Shown in pieces: positions 44,528 through 54,394 of a stretch of 64,000 bases of DNA. Under the pieces are notes generated by a model that was not told the origin of the DNA, ran no database searches, and saw nothing but the letters and a program-made list of their open reading frames with translations. The stretch is taken from NCBI GenBank assembly GCA_903923395.1, contig CAIXXM010000031.1:1-64000 (forward strand). Reading direction: 5' to 3'. The translations under genes and the position numbers were made by a program. Origin of the DNA: an uncultured Acidobacteriia bacterium. GTDB taxonomy: Bacteria; Acidobacteriota; Terriglobia; Bryobacterales; Bryobacteraceae. Positions within the stretch are counted from its first letter, which is position 1. Every line of letters begins with the position of its first letter.

Positions 44528-44968
44528 TCAATCCAACTCATCGCCGGAGTGAAGCCGCAGGAATTCCGCGTCAATCTCACGCCGGCCGTCAAAACCTTCG
44601 TGCACGCCATGCCAGAAACGGATTTGATCCTCATCCATCCGGTAGCAGAGATACACTTCCTCGCCACGGAAAAGCGTGGGGAAATCGATCAGGCCCTGGT
44701 CCAGATCTTTCACCACACAGCCCATGTCTTCCAGTTTGTCGACGGCTGTTTTTAAGGCCACTTCACTGTTGTCACGCTGCGTTTTCCAGGATTCCGCGTA
44801 AGCAACATCCAGCGAAATTCCGCCCAGCACCATGATGCGCTGTACCAGCACCTGCAGAGCGTCCGTCGCCTCTTCATAACGGCTCTTCGCCTGGACCGCT
44901 TCGCGGATTGTCCTGCCTGCTTGCGCCAGGAGCCGCGTCGCCTGTTTCAGGGTGAAGTAGCGCGGCAT
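44528..44968 (-). CDS. DUF2203 family protein
   Basis: 146 residues, helical N-terminal two-thirds (FTLKQATRLLAQAGRTIREAVQAKSRYEEATDAL; LKTAVDKLEDMGCVVKDLDQGLIDFPTLFRGEEVYLCYRMDEDQIRFWHGVHEGFDGRREI). The segments GCVVKDLDQGLIDFP and YLCYRMDEDQIRFWHGVHEGFDGRR define DUF2203. Function is unknown; the highly conserved WH..EGF.GR motif hints at a ligand or metal site. The gene starts two bases after the ispG stop, so it belongs to the ispG message. Confidence 0.85.
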   Translation of the reverse strand: MPRYFTLKQATRLLAQAGRTIREAVQAKSRYEEATDALQVLVQRIMVLGGISLDVAYAESWKTQRDNSEVALKTAVDKLEDMGCVVKDLDQGLIDFPTLFRGEEVYLCYRMDEDQIRFWHGVHEGFDGRREIDAEFLRLHSGDELD

Positions 44969-44970
44969 CT

Positions 44971-46215
44971 TTACGCGGTCACTTCTTCAGGCTGTGCAGA
45001 GCGGGCGTAGTGGGAATCCACGTAACGGTTCAGAATGTCCATAAACTCGGCAACGATGTGATCTCCGCGGAGCGTCGTAGCCAGTTTGCCGTCGATGTAA
45101 ACCGGTGCCACCGGTTCTTCAAAGGTGCCGGGCAGGGAAATGCCCAGGTTCGCGTGCTTCGATTCGCCGGGTCCGTTGACGATGCAGCCCATGACCGCGA
45201 CTTTCATCTCTTCTACGCCGTCGTACTGCGTCTTCCAGACGGTCATCTGTTCGCGGAGATAGTTCTGAATTTGATCCGCCATGTCCTGGAAGAACGTGCT
45301 GGTGGTGCGCCCGCAACCCGGACACGCTGTCACCTGCGGGGCGAAGCTGCGGATGCCGAGCGACTGCAGAATCTGCTGGCTCACAATCACTTCTTCGGTG
45401 CGGTCACCGTTGGGAAGCGGAGTGAGGGACGCGCGGATGGTGTCGCCGATGCCCTCCTGCAACAGGATGGAAAGCGCCGCCGTGGTGGCGACAATGCCCT
45501 TGGCGCCGAGTCCGGCTTCCGTCAGGCCGAGGTGCAGCGCGTAATCGCTCTGCCGTGCCAGGGGACGGTAAACATCCACCAGATCCTGCACGTTGCTGAC
45601 CTTCGCGCTGAGAATAATATGGCTCTTCGGCAGGCCGTAGCGTTCCGCGGCCGCCGCCGATTCAAGCGCACTGACCACAATGGCATCGAGCGTCACCTCG
45701 CGGGCGTCCTTGGGTTCCGCCAGCAGGTTGTTCTCATCCATCATGCGGGTCAGCAGCGCGCCGTCGAGCGAACCCCAGTTCACACCAATCCGGACCGGCT
45801 TCTGGTACTCAATCGCCGCTTCAATCATGGTGCGGAAGTTGTCATCGTGCTTCTTGCCGATGTTCACGTTGCCGGGATTGATGCGGTACTTCGCGAGGCG
45901 GCGGGCACATTCCGGATACTTCTTCAGCAGGAGGTGGCCGTTGTAATGGAAATCACCCACAATCGGCACATTGACGCCGAACATGCGCAGGGTGTCATAG
46001 ATCTTCGGCACGGCAGCCGCGGCCGCTTCCGTATTCACCGTGACACGCACAATCTCAGAGCCGGCTTTCGCCAGCGCCATGATCTGGTTGACAGTTCCGG
46101 TAACATCCGCCGTGTCGGTATTGGTCATGGACTGGACCACAATCGGGTTGTTGCCCCCGACCTTTACTCCACCCACATTGACTTCGACAGACTTCCGGCG
46201 TGTGATTTGAGCCAT
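44971..46215 (-). CDS. ispG: 4-hydroxy-3-methylbut-2-enyl diphosphate synthase (flavodoxin/ferredoxin)
   Basis: 414 residues; penultimate enzyme of the MEP isoprenoid pathway. A TIM barrel occupies the first ~260 residues ([64 protein letters not shown]). The [4Fe-4S] ligands are Cys298, Cys301, Cys344 and Glu351 in CPGCGRT and [10 protein letters not shown]. The bacterial two-domain form is intact with no inserted A* domain. A strong GGAGGA precedes the ATG. Divergent from the MBL gene; DUF2203 follows. Confidence 0.96.
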   Translation of the reverse strand: MAQITRRKSVEVNVGGVKVGGNNPIVVQSMTNTDTADVTGTVNQIMALAKAGSEIVRVTVNTEAAAAAVPKIYDTLRMFGVNVPIVGDFHYNGHLLLKKYPECARRLAKYRINPGNVNIGKKHDDNFRTMIEAAIEYQKPVRIGVNWGSLDGALLTRMMDENNLLAEPKDAREVTLDAIVVSALESAAAAERYGLPKSHIILSAKVSNVQDLVDVYRPLARQSDYALHLGLTEAGLGAKGIVATTAALSILLQEGIGDTIRASLTPLPNGDRTEEVIVSQQILQSLGIRSFAPQVTACPGCGRTTSTFFQDMADQIQNYLREQMTVWKTQYDGVEEMKVAVMGCIVNGPGESKHANLGISLPGTFEEPVAPVYIDGKLATTLRGDHIVAEFMDILNRYVDSHYARSAQPEEVTA

Positions 46216-46276
46216 ATTCCTCCAGCTTGGAAACTTCTATTTTAACAGCCGTTCCGGGAGCGCCCGCGTTTTCCGA

Positions 46277-46282
46277 TACACT
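46277..46282 (+). promoter_or_regulatory. -10-like box TACACT, 7 nt before the MBL gene
   Basis: GATACACT with the hexamer at 46277-46282; seven bases later is ATG 46290. It fits a leaderless transcript. Confidence 0.5.
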
Positions 46283-46289
46283 TACGCAG

Positions 46290-47249
46290 ATGAGTCTTCG
46301 TCTCTGTACCTCCGCCGTCTTTGCTCTGCTGCTGGGCGGGACGTTCCTGCTCACGGATGCCCCGGCGCAATCGAACGCCGTGAAAAAGATTGTGGATGGC
46401 GTCTGGTTCCGCGAAGGCGACCTGAAGCTGGGCCACTGCAACAACGCGATCATCGAGATGAAGGATTACCTGATCATCGTGGATGCGAACTATCCCTCCG
46501 GCGCGCGGCTCACCATGGCGGATGCGAAGAAGCTCTCCACCAAGCCCGTCAAATATGTCTTCGACACGCATCATCACGGCGATCATCTCTATGGCAACGC
46601 CGTCTGGACTGCCTCCGGTGCCACAACTCTGGCATTCCAGGGCGTGACCGACGAGTTGAAGCGCTATGAGCCGGGCCGTTGGAAAACCACGGGCCGCCCC
46701 GATGTGGATGAACTCAAGCTGCCCACGGCCGAAGCGCCGAAGCAGTTGATTCCCGCAGCGACGAAATTCACTTTGAACGATGGCACCCGCGAGGTCCAGT
46801 TCCTGCAGGTGGGCTGGGCACACACCAAGGGTGACGGCATGGCCTGGCTGCCGAAAGAGCGGGTCCTCTGCACAGGCGATGCGGCCACGAACGGTCCCTA
46901 CAACTACACGGCAGACGGCAACATCACGAACTGGCCCAAAGCGATGGAGGGCGCGATGCAGCTGGACCCTCTGTATGTGATTCCCGGCCATGGTCGCTCT
47001 GGCGGCAAAGAGATTTTGAGCGGGCAGTCCGCGTATATGACGGAACTGCGTGCGGCGGTGGCGAAGGAAGTCGCGGCAGGCAGGAAGATTGGCGATCTTG
47101 TGCAGACGAAAAACGGCAAGACGACGACGCTGGTTCAAGTCTCCGCGGCGGTGCAAAACTGGGTCGGGGGATCGCTTCCGGGCCAGGTGAAAGACGCCTA
47201 TACAGAAATCACGACGGGGAAAGCTGTAGGAGAGCTTCCTCATCCGTAG
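46290..47249 (+). CDS. Exported MBL-fold metallohydrolase
   Basis: 319 residues. The signal peptide (LRLCTSAVFALLLGGTFLLTDAPAQ) is followed by a metallo-beta-lactamase fold: VDANYPSGARLTMADAKK, the metal motif DTHHHGDHLYGN, VLCTGDAATNG and the late histidine in VIPGHGRSGGKE. All expected dizinc ligands (HHxxDH, Asp in GDA, His in PGH) are visible. The subfamily is that of secreted bacterial MBL proteins of unknown substrate; antibiotic hydrolysis is not implied. ATG 46290 was chosen for the adjacent -10 box and the signal peptide directly after it. Confidence 0.85.
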   Translation: MSLRLCTSAVFALLLGGTFLLTDAPAQSNAVKKIVDGVWFREGDLKLGHCNNAIIEMKDYLIIVDANYPSGARLTMADAKKLSTKPVKYVFDTHHHGDHLYGNAVWTASGATTLAFQGVTDELKRYEPGRWKTTGRPDVDELKLPTAEAPKQLIPAATKFTLNDGTREVQFLQVGWAHTKGDGMAWLPKERVLCTGDAATNGPYNYTADGNITNWPKAMEGAMQLDPLYVIPGHGRSGGKEILSGQSAYMTELRAAVAKEVAAGRKIGDLVQTKNGKTTTLVQVSAAVQNWVGGSLPGQVKDAYTEITTGKAVGELPHP

Positions 47250-47320
47250 AAGCAATTGATACACTACGGCTTAATCTTTTCTGCCCTCGTGTTTGGGCAC
47301 ACTGACAGGAGATTCACGGT

Positions 47321-47728
47321 TTGCGTTACATCTGGTTTGTTCTGCGCGGCTACAGTTTCGTATTTGAGGCGGTTCTGAGCGCCATGGCTCTGGCGTTCGG
47401 CATCTTCCTGCATCTGATTCCTCCCTCGACGGTCAACCTCGGCTGGCTGCCGTGGACTGGCACCACGCTGGCGGCGATGCTGGTGGGTCTGGGCATCTTG
47501 GGCTTGCTCTCCGTGCTGCTGGCCGCGACGGGCACGTTCCGCCTGCTGCACTTCCTCTTCGCTGTCGCGGCTGCAGTGATCCTGATCCGCGGCTTGTTCC
47601 TCGGTTCGTGGTCATTCCATGGCATGGATGACTTCAAGCAGTCCATTTACCTGTGCGTTGGCGCGGTAGTGGCGGCACTGGGTTCACTGCCGGTCAACGT
47701 CAGTGCCAAAACCTCCACCCGTGCCTGA
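47321..47728 (+). CDS. Small polytopic membrane protein, unknown
   Basis: 135 residues from TTG 47321, with AGGAG nine bases upstream. About four membrane helices (FVFEAVLSAMALAFGIFLHLI, TTLAAMLVGLGILGLLSVLLAA, LHFLFAVAAAVILIRGLFL, YLCVGAVVAALGSLPV) make up most of the protein. No family is recognised. Its 3' end overlaps the acyltransferase-like gene, making it the first of a run of four membrane-protein genes. Confidence 0.7.
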   Translation: MRYIWFVLRGYSFVFEAVLSAMALAFGIFLHLIPPSTVNLGWLPWTGTTLAAMLVGLGILGLLSVLLAATGTFRLLHFLFAVAAAVILIRGLFLGSWSFHGMDDFKQSIYLCVGAVVAALGSLPVNVSAKTSTRA

Positions 47729-48809
47729 AACAGCACCAAAGCGGCTGCTGTCCCTGGATGCGTTTCGTGGCGCAACCATCGCCAGCATGCTGCTGGTGAA
47801 CAACCCGGGTGACTGGGGCCACGTGTACCAGCAACTGGAACACGCGGAGTGGAGCGGCTGGACGTTTACAGATCTGGTCTTCCCCTCTTTTCTTTGGATT
47901 TCCGGCGTCTCTCTGACGCTGTCTTTCGCCAAGCGTGTGGAAGCCGGTGCGGATAAGGGTAAGCTGATGCTCCATGCGGCTCGCCGTGCGGCGCTCATCT
48001 TCCTGGTCGGGTTTCTCATTGCGTATCTTCCCCGCCTGGATCTGGCGCATGTGCGCATTCCCGGTGTGCTGCAACGCATTGCGGTCTGTTATCTGATCGC
48101 CTCTGCCATTTTCCTCACTCATCAACTGCGCGGCATCCTGGTCTGGATCGCTGGCTTGCTCACCGTCTACTGGATGCTGATGACGCTGGTGCCCGTGCCT
48201 GGTTGCGGACCCGGCGTGCTGACCAAGAGCTGCAATTTCGCCGGCTGGATCGACAGCATGGTGCTCACCGGCCATATGTGGAGCCAGACGAAGACCTGGG
48301 ACCCGGAAGGTCTGATCTCCACGTTGCCTTCCATTGCGACGGCACTCTTCGGTGTCACCTGCGGGTCCCTGTTGCGGAGTGCTTTGAGCATGGCAGAAAA
48401 GACAGCATGGCTGTTCACCACTGGCTGCGCGCTGATGCTTTCCGGCGCGGTGATGAACATCTGGCTGCCGATCAACAAGAGCCTCTGGACCAGTTCCTTT
48501 TCCGTCTTCATGGCGGGCATGGCATTCACCGTCTTCGCGTTCTTTTACTGGATCATTGACGCGCAACAGTTCCGCAAGTGGGCGCAGCCGCTGGTGATCT
48601 ACGGCAGCAATGCCATTGCAATCTACGTGGTTTCCGATATCATCGTCATCACCATGAGCAAGCTCCACTGGCATGCAGCGGCTTATGCGCCTTTCAAGGC
48701 TGTCGCTCCGCCCTATGTGGCTTCGGTCTTATTCGCTCTGACGCATGTTCTGGTGATGGGGCTGTTTGCGTGGTTTCTTTACCGGAAGAAGTTGTTCGTC
48801 CGGCTCTGA
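47703..48809 (+). CDS. DUF5009/HGSNAT-like membrane acyltransferase-family protein (paralogue 1)
   Basis: 368 residues (GTG 47703; GTG 47721 is an alternative that overlaps the upstream gene by only eight bases). Motifs: RLLSLDAFRGATIASMLLVNNPGDW, the family's N-terminal signature; FPSFLWISGVSLTLSFAKR; DLAHVRIPGVLQRIAVCYLIAS; TKTWDPEGLISTLPSIATALFGV; INKSLWTSSFSVFMAG. About ten helices. The family includes lysosomal HGSNAT, which acetylates glucosamine of heparan sulfate, and bacterial relatives of unknown substrate, so transfer of an acetyl group to a surface glycan is a reasonable guess. A second copy lies at 62047. Confidence 0.82.
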   Translation: MPKPPPVPETAPKRLLSLDAFRGATIASMLLVNNPGDWGHVYQQLEHAEWSGWTFTDLVFPSFLWISGVSLTLSFAKRVEAGADKGKLMLHAARRAALIFLVGFLIAYLPRLDLAHVRIPGVLQRIAVCYLIASAIFLTHQLRGILVWIAGLLTVYWMLMTLVPVPGCGPGVLTKSCNFAGWIDSMVLTGHMWSQTKTWDPEGLISTLPSIATALFGVTCGSLLRSALSMAEKTAWLFTTGCALMLSGAVMNIWLPINKSLWTSSFSVFMAGMAFTVFAFFYWIIDAQQFRKWAQPLVIYGSNAIAIYVVSDIIVITMSKLHWHAAAYAPFKAVAPPYVASVLFALTHVLVMGLFAWFLYRKKLFVRL

Positions 48810-48811
48810 AC

Positions 48812-49756
48812 ATGAACATACAAGACAGTCTCGGGCAGTGGAAAGAGCGCAGTGCCCTGACAGAGGAGCAACATGCGCTGTTGCTGGGGCTTTCACGTGG
48901 CGAACCTGCGTCTGTCTATCTGGAACTGAATATCCTGCTGTATGCCGGCGTGCTGGCCTTGATCGGTGGACTGGGCTGGACGGTCACCACCTGGTCGCAA
49001 CAACTGGGTTCCCTGCTGATTCTTACCCTGCTTTCGGTTTTGTTTTGCGGCAGTCTCTGGTACAGCTTTACCAGGGCGGTTGCCTGGTCCGCGGAGAAAG
49101 TAAGTTCTCCGAATTTGATTTTTGACTATGTGCTCTACTGCGGGTGCCTGACGTGGTCAGTGGAACTGGGCTACATCGAAAAGCACTTTCACCTGCTGGG
49201 CGGACAGTGGGACAGTTATCTGCTGGCGACAGCAGTTCTGTTCGGCTTCTTCGCTTACTGGTTTGATAACCGCTTTGTTCTCACGCTGGCCCTCTCTTCG
49301 CTGGCTGGCTGGTTCGGATTGACGATTTCTCATTGGCCCGCACATCAGGACGCTGCCTACCGGCAATGCGCTCTGGTCTACAGTGCCACGCTGATGGCGG
49401 CGGGGTTATTGCTGGAACGCCGCGGCTGGAAAGCACACTTCCTGTGGACCTATCTCAATATCGCAGCCAACGTACTGTTCTGGGCCTTGCTTTCCGGGGT
49501 CTTTCCAGCGCAGGGCTATTGGCCGTGGATCTTCGGACTCGTGCTGGCCTGCGGCACTTCCCTAACTTGGGGACTCAACCGGCGCGAGTTTTCATTCGTT
49601 GCCTACGCTGCGGTTTACGGCTATATCGGCGTTAGTTCTCTTCTGGTGCGGAACGTGCACGACGCCACACCGGGCTTCGCCTATTTCGTGATTACCGGAA
49701 TCGGCATGTTGTGGCTGCTGGTCTCCATCGCGCGGCGCTTTGGCAGGGAAGCATGA
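48812..49756 (+). CDS. DUF2157-type membrane protein 1
   Basis: 314 residues. A soluble N-terminal segment (WKERSALTEEQHALLLGL) precedes about nine helices (LLYAGVLALIGGLGWTVTTW, SLLILTLLSVLFCGSLWYS, LIFDYVLYCGCLTW, YLLATAVLFGFFAYWF, LTLALSSLAGWFGLTI, ATLMAAGLLLE, FLWTYLNIAANVLFWALLSGVFPA, FGLVLACGTSLTWGL, FVITGIGMLWLLVSIA). The arrangement is that of DUF2157 proteins, of unknown function. It starts two bases after the acyltransferase stop and its own stop overlaps the next start (ATGA). Confidence 0.72.
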   Translation: MNIQDSLGQWKERSALTEEQHALLLGLSRGEPASVYLELNILLYAGVLALIGGLGWTVTTWSQQLGSLLILTLLSVLFCGSLWYSFTRAVAWSAEKVSSPNLIFDYVLYCGCLTWSVELGYIEKHFHLLGGQWDSYLLATAVLFGFFAYWFDNRFVLTLALSSLAGWFGLTISHWPAHQDAAYRQCALVYSATLMAAGLLLERRGWKAHFLWTYLNIAANVLFWALLSGVFPAQGYWPWIFGLVLACGTSLTWGLNRREFSFVAYAAVYGYIGVSSLLVRNVHDATPGFAYFVITGIGMLWLLVSIARRFGREA

Positions 49757-50907
49757 GAGCTTACGAAGAGGCAGATGAGGAAGCCCTCCGTGCGAGGGAG
49801 TTGCTCCAGGATTGGCTGGGCGAAGGGTTTCTGACGGAAGCCCAGGCCCGGCAGTTGGAAAGCGAAACGGTTTGCGAACTGCGCCACACGAAGGGCTTTT
49901 TGCGGGTGGTTCTATTCTTCTTCACGCTCGTGATTGTGGTGGCGGTGGTGGGGCTGCTGTTTGCACTGCTGCGGCCCGCGGGAAATGGCGGCGGGGTCTT
50001 TCTGTTCTTCGGACTGGTCACTTACGGCGCCGCCGAGTATGCCGTCTCCGAATACAAACTCTACCGCTATGGGATCGAAGAGGCACTGCTGTTTTGTGCC
50101 GTGGGTTTATTTTGCGCAGGAATCCAATTGACGGGATTGGTGATTCCGCCGGCTCTCGCTGGAACTGGTTTGTACCTTTGGATTTGGCTTCGTTTTGGAA
50201 TTCCATACGCTTTCCCCGCGGCACTGCTGTTTTATGCCTTCCTGCCGGGGCACTGGATCACTGTGCGGGAGTCCGAACGGATCGTCATCGTGCTGGGTTT
50301 TGTGGTGGGTTTGTTCCTGCTAAGAAGCCGCCGTGAAACGGTCGCGGGGAGTTTTCTGGAACGGGAATATTCCTTCGCGGAAGCGCTGCTGTGGCTGGGG
50401 ATGTATCTCGCTTTGAACCTGCAACTGACCTCCATGCGCGTGGTGGGGCTCTGGTCCGGGCAGTTACTGCCAGTTACTGATTTCAAGAAGAGCTTCTACT
50501 GGGCCACCTGGGGCATCACCTGGCTTCTGCCCTGGTTGATTCTCTGGCAGGGTATCCGGGCTCGAAACCGCTTCCTGACGGGAGTGGGCGCGTTGACTGC
50601 GGTGCTGACTCTGCTCACCAACAAGGCCTATCTCGGCTGGGCACGGCAGACCTGGGACCCCATGCTGCTTGGCGCGGTCCTGATCCTTGTGGCGCTGTGG
50701 CTGCGGCGCAAACTGGAGTCCGGAGCCGATGGTGTGCGCTCTGGTTTCACTGCGCGGCGGCTCTCCGGGAGGGAAAGCAAGTTGCTGGAGGCAGCGTCCG
50801 TGGCGTTCGGCATGACAGCGGTCCACAGCCCTCCGCCTGCCCAAGCCTCTGACTTCCAGTTTGGCGGCGGCGATTCCGGTGGCGGCGGCGCAAGTGCAGA
50901 TTACTAG
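49753..50907 (+). CDS. DUF2157-like membrane protein 2 with glycine-rich C-terminus
   Basis: 384 residues from ATG 49753, overlapping the preceding gene by four bases. The N-terminal segment LLQDWLGEGFLTEAQARQLES echoes the W-x-x-x-x-x-LT-E-x-Q pattern of its neighbour, so the two are diverged relatives. About ten helices follow (LRVVLFFFTLVIVVAVVGLLFALL, VFLFFGLVTYGAAEYA, ALLFCAVGLFCAGI, RIVIVLGFVVGLFLLRSRR, ALLWLGMYLALNLQL, WGITWLLPWLILWQGI, VGALTAVLTLLTNKAYLGW, MLLGAVLILVALWLRRKLES). The tail FQFGGGDSGGGGASADY is like the glycine-rich end of TPM/YgcG proteins. Function is unknown; the pair probably forms one complex. Confidence 0.68.
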   Translation: MRAYEEADEEALRARELLQDWLGEGFLTEAQARQLESETVCELRHTKGFLRVVLFFFTLVIVVAVVGLLFALLRPAGNGGGVFLFFGLVTYGAAEYAVSEYKLYRYGIEEALLFCAVGLFCAGIQLTGLVIPPALAGTGLYLWIWLRFGIPYAFPAALLFYAFLPGHWITVRESERIVIVLGFVVGLFLLRSRRETVAGSFLEREYSFAEALLWLGMYLALNLQLTSMRVVGLWSGQLLPVTDFKKSFYWATWGITWLLPWLILWQGIRARNRFLTGVGALTAVLTLLTNKAYLGWARQTWDPMLLGAVLILVALWLRRKLESGADGVRSGFTARRLSGRESKLLEAASVAFGMTAVHSPPPAQASDFQFGGGDSGGGGASADY

Positions 50908-50918
50908 CCGGCAAAGGC

Positions 50919-50959
50919 CGGGGCGGCCTCATCACAAACAAGCATTCGCCGCCGCCCCG
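50919..50959. terminator. GC-rich inverted repeat between convergent genes
   Basis: CGGGGCGGC (50919-50927) pairs with GCCGCCCCG (50951-50959) around a 23-base loop. No T-run follows, so this may be a rho-dependent or structural element rather than a classic intrinsic terminator. Confidence 0.35.
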
Positions 50960-50983
50960 AGGTCCGTTTCGCCGGCGAATACT

Positions 50984-52195
50984 TTAGGAGCGGAACGTGA
51001 CGCCGGCAAAGCTCACTACGCTCTGTTCGTCGATATTCCACTGCTCGTACTTTTCGAGCGTGCCCTTCGCCCCAGGCACGGCCTTCAGGAACGTGTAAAG
51101 CGGTGAGGAGCCGCACCACTTCAGGTCATCACGGTTCTGCTGGATGCGTTCCCAGAAGCCTTTCGCGTCGCTGGCGTTGAGGCTCTTGATGCGGTCCATG
51201 TCCCGCACTTCCACCATGGACATTTCCTCCTGCCCGGCAATCGCTTCGAAGTTGTCGCCATAGCGCGCGCCCATGTGGGCCATATCCACGCCCATCACCC
51301 AGAGCAGTTTGTCTGCCTCCCGCGCGTGGATCTCGCCCAGCGCGCCGAGGAAACGCTTCACATTGTCGTCATCCTCCGGCATGCCGCCTTCGAAGATGCT
51401 CTTGGCGTAGGAACCGCAGAGAATCGGCAGAACCTTGATATCCGGGCCGTAGATGGATTGCAGAAACAGCACCTGGAATTCGATGGAATGCTCCACCGCG
51501 TGGCAATAGTCTTCATTGCCGATGGCATCGGGAGCCTTTGCCATCAACTCATCGAAGAGCGTCAGGTTCGTGGCGGTTCGCCCATAGGGTGTCTCATAGG
51601 GCTTGCGCGTGAGCCCGAAGCGCGATGGCGCGCCGTAATGCGACGTGCCCAGAATGACGAAAGTACGGTCTTTATACAACGGCGCCAGCTTGCTGTAGGC
51701 TGCCTGATACGACTCATAGCCGCCTCCCGGACTGACATGCGGCGCGGCAATGGCGACGAGATCCTCCGCTGGTTCCTTGTCCCCTTCCATCCACGCGTTC
51801 ATGACTTCCCGCAGTTCGTCCGCTTCCTCCGGGTACGCGGCACCGGCGTGCGAAGCCACACGCACGGGTGCGGCCGCGAACTCCGCGTGCTTCTCCGCCT
51901 TCATTCGTTCATAGGTTTCGTTTTCGAGGAAGCCGGCCGCGGAGAGTGCGGAATTCAACTGCTCCTGAATCTGGCCCACCTGGAAATCGCCGGTCATTTC
52001 GACGAGCATCTGGCGCAGGTCCAGATCGGTGTGCTTGCCATCCCAGTAGGCCAGGCATTGCACCAGCGGCGGCGGAATGATCAGGACCGCATCGGAATAG
52101 CGGAAGGAATCGCGGATCAGTAGCCCGGGCTGCTCCTCCACGGGAGAGGGCATGAAATCCAAGTCGTGGCGGAGACGCGAAAGGAGGGCAGACAC
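50984..52195 (-). CDS. Memo-family protein (AmmeMemoRadiSam system protein B) with extra N-terminal domain
   Basis: 403 residues, about 100 more than a simple Memo protein. The Memo domain begins near residue 112 (RVASHAGAAYP...AIAAPHVSPGGGYESYQAAYSKL, FVILGTSHYG, HAVEHSIEFQVLFLQ, VLPILCGSYA, LWVMGVDMAHMGARYG, and the late FAGVTF). Conserved His/Cys residues (APH, SHYG, EHSIEFQ, LCGSY) of the dioxygenase-like site are visible. Residues about 35-105 (SDAVLIIPPPLVQCLAYWDGKHTDLDLRQMLVEM...LNSALSAAGFLENETYERM) look like a winged-helix, PqqD-type module. The usual AMMECR1 and radical-SAM partners are not in this window. GTG 52195 is supported by a TACCAT box six bases upstream. Confidence 0.82.
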   Translation of the reverse strand: MSALLSRLRHDLDFMPSPVEEQPGLLIRDSFRYSDAVLIIPPPLVQCLAYWDGKHTDLDLRQMLVEMTGDFQVGQIQEQLNSALSAAGFLENETYERMKAEKHAEFAAAPVRVASHAGAAYPEEADELREVMNAWMEGDKEPAEDLVAIAAPHVSPGGGYESYQAAYSKLAPLYKDRTFVILGTSHYGAPSRFGLTRKPYETPYGRTATNLTLFDELMAKAPDAIGNEDYCHAVEHSIEFQVLFLQSIYGPDIKVLPILCGSYAKSIFEGGMPEDDDNVKRFLGALGEIHAREADKLLWVMGVDMAHMGARYGDNFEAIAGQEEMSMVEVRDMDRIKSLNASDAKGFWERIQQNRDDLKWCGSSPLYTFLKAVPGAKGTLEKYEQWNIDEQSVVSFAGVTFRS

Positions 52196-52201
52196 CTCGT
52201 T

Positions 52202-52207
52202 ATGGTA
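52202..52207 (-). promoter_or_regulatory. -10-like box TACCAT, 6 nt before the Memo-family gene
   Basis: Read on the minus strand, TACCAT ends six bases before GTG 52195. It is the weakest of the leaderless-type boxes listed. Confidence 0.35.
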
Positions 52208-52247
52208 TCGCCCTCCTTTGCTTTGTTTCCGGGAAGAAGTGTGCGGG

Positions 52248-53249
52248 TTAGTTGTCGCGGCGCTTCAGCGTGGGGCGTTCGTCCTGATCCGGCTTCGCAG
52301 CCTTCTCATCGCCGTTCGCATCGATGGTGCCGTTCGGGTTGCGGCGCAGCGTGGGCCGGCCGGAATCTTTGCTGTCGTCCGACTTCCGGCGGTTATGCAG
52401 TGCCAGCACGCGACCTTTCACATCATTGAACTCGCTGGTGGAAACCACATACTCGGGCTTCGCCTTCAGGTACTTCTGGATTTCCAACTGCGAATTCTTG
52501 ATGCGGTCATCGGTCATGGGGTGGGTCGAGAAGACTTTCGCCATGGTGCCGGGCTTCTTCTTTTCCTGCGATTGCACTTTTTCAAAGAAGTCGACGAACG
52601 AGGTCGGGTCATAACCGGCCTTGTACATATACTGCAGGCCCAGGAAGTCGGCTTCAGATTCGAAGGCGCGGGAGAAGGTCAGGAAGCCCATGGGAATCGC
52701 CAGGCCCGCTGCCTGCCGGATACCGTATCCGGCCCAGCCGCCCAGGAAGATCAAGGGAATCGAACCGTAGTTCACCAGATCCGCGCGCGACGCCTGCCGT
52801 GTGCCATGGCGTGCCGCGACGTGCGCGATTTCATGCGCCATCACGCCAGCCATTTCCGCTTCGTTTTCCGCGTTGATGAGAATGCCGGTGTTCACGAAGA
52901 AGAAGCCGCCGGGAAGCGCGAAGGCGTTGATGGTGTCGTCGTCCAGAACTTTAATGGTGAACGGTACTTTGGCGTCAGAGTTGCGAACCAGATTCTGTCC
53001 AACTCGGTTCACATATTCCGCAATGATGGGGTCATCCACAATCCGTGCCTGGCGCTCCACTTCCTGCGCCATCTGCTTGCCAAGTCCGATTTCTTTCTCA
53101 ATCGAGTAGAAATTGATACCCTTGCCGACATCCCGATTGCCAATCTCGTCGGGATCGGTCTTCTTCTTATCACCTGCCCACGAAGCGGCAGGGAGCAGCA
53201 GCGCGAACAACGTTACATACGCGACCGTTTGACGGGAGAGCACACCCAT
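52248..53249 (-). CDS. Exported M48-family zinc metallopeptidase (BepA/YfgC-like)
   Basis: 333 residues from ATG 53249. Signal peptide (QTVAYVTLFALLLPAASWA), then the M48 fold: LGKQMAQEVERQARIVDDPIIAEYVNRVGQNLVRNSD, INAFALPGGFFFVNTGIL, the zinc motif HEIAH (139-143), and the third ligand Glu197 in SRAFESEADFLG. The residue pattern GYDPTSFVDFFEKVQSQEKK...FSTHPMTDDRI is typical of periplasmic M48C proteases that act in outer-membrane quality control. The last ~60 residues are charged and disordered-looking, with a repeated RPTL(R/K)R motif. TATACT and an AGGAG Shine-Dalgarno element precede the start. Confidence 0.88.
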   Translation of the reverse strand: MGVLSRQTVAYVTLFALLLPAASWAGDKKKTDPDEIGNRDVGKGINFYSIEKEIGLGKQMAQEVERQARIVDDPIIAEYVNRVGQNLVRNSDAKVPFTIKVLDDDTINAFALPGGFFFVNTGILINAENEAEMAGVMAHEIAHVAARHGTRQASRADLVNYGSIPLIFLGGWAGYGIRQAAGLAIPMGFLTFSRAFESEADFLGLQYMYKAGYDPTSFVDFFEKVQSQEKKKPGTMAKVFSTHPMTDDRIKNSQLEIQKYLKAKPEYVVSTSEFNDVKGRVLALHNRRKSDDSKDSGRPTLRRNPNGTIDANGDEKAAKPDQDERPTLKRRDN

Positions 53250-53344
53250 AATTACAGAACTCCTGATTGCAGTATAAACCCGGGAACTGCCACTTTGGAC
53301 GCGGTGGGGCGAAATTGCGTTACACAACCCGCACAGGTGTGCGC

Positions 53345-54352
<1,008 letters not shown>

Positions 54353-54394
54353 GTGGAGTTGGATGATGCGCGGCGGGCGGGGGACGCCGGGGAA

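Noticed and set aside
45010-46245. 411-codon plus-strand frame opposite ispG
   Set aside because: Antisense shadow of a fully intact housekeeping gene.
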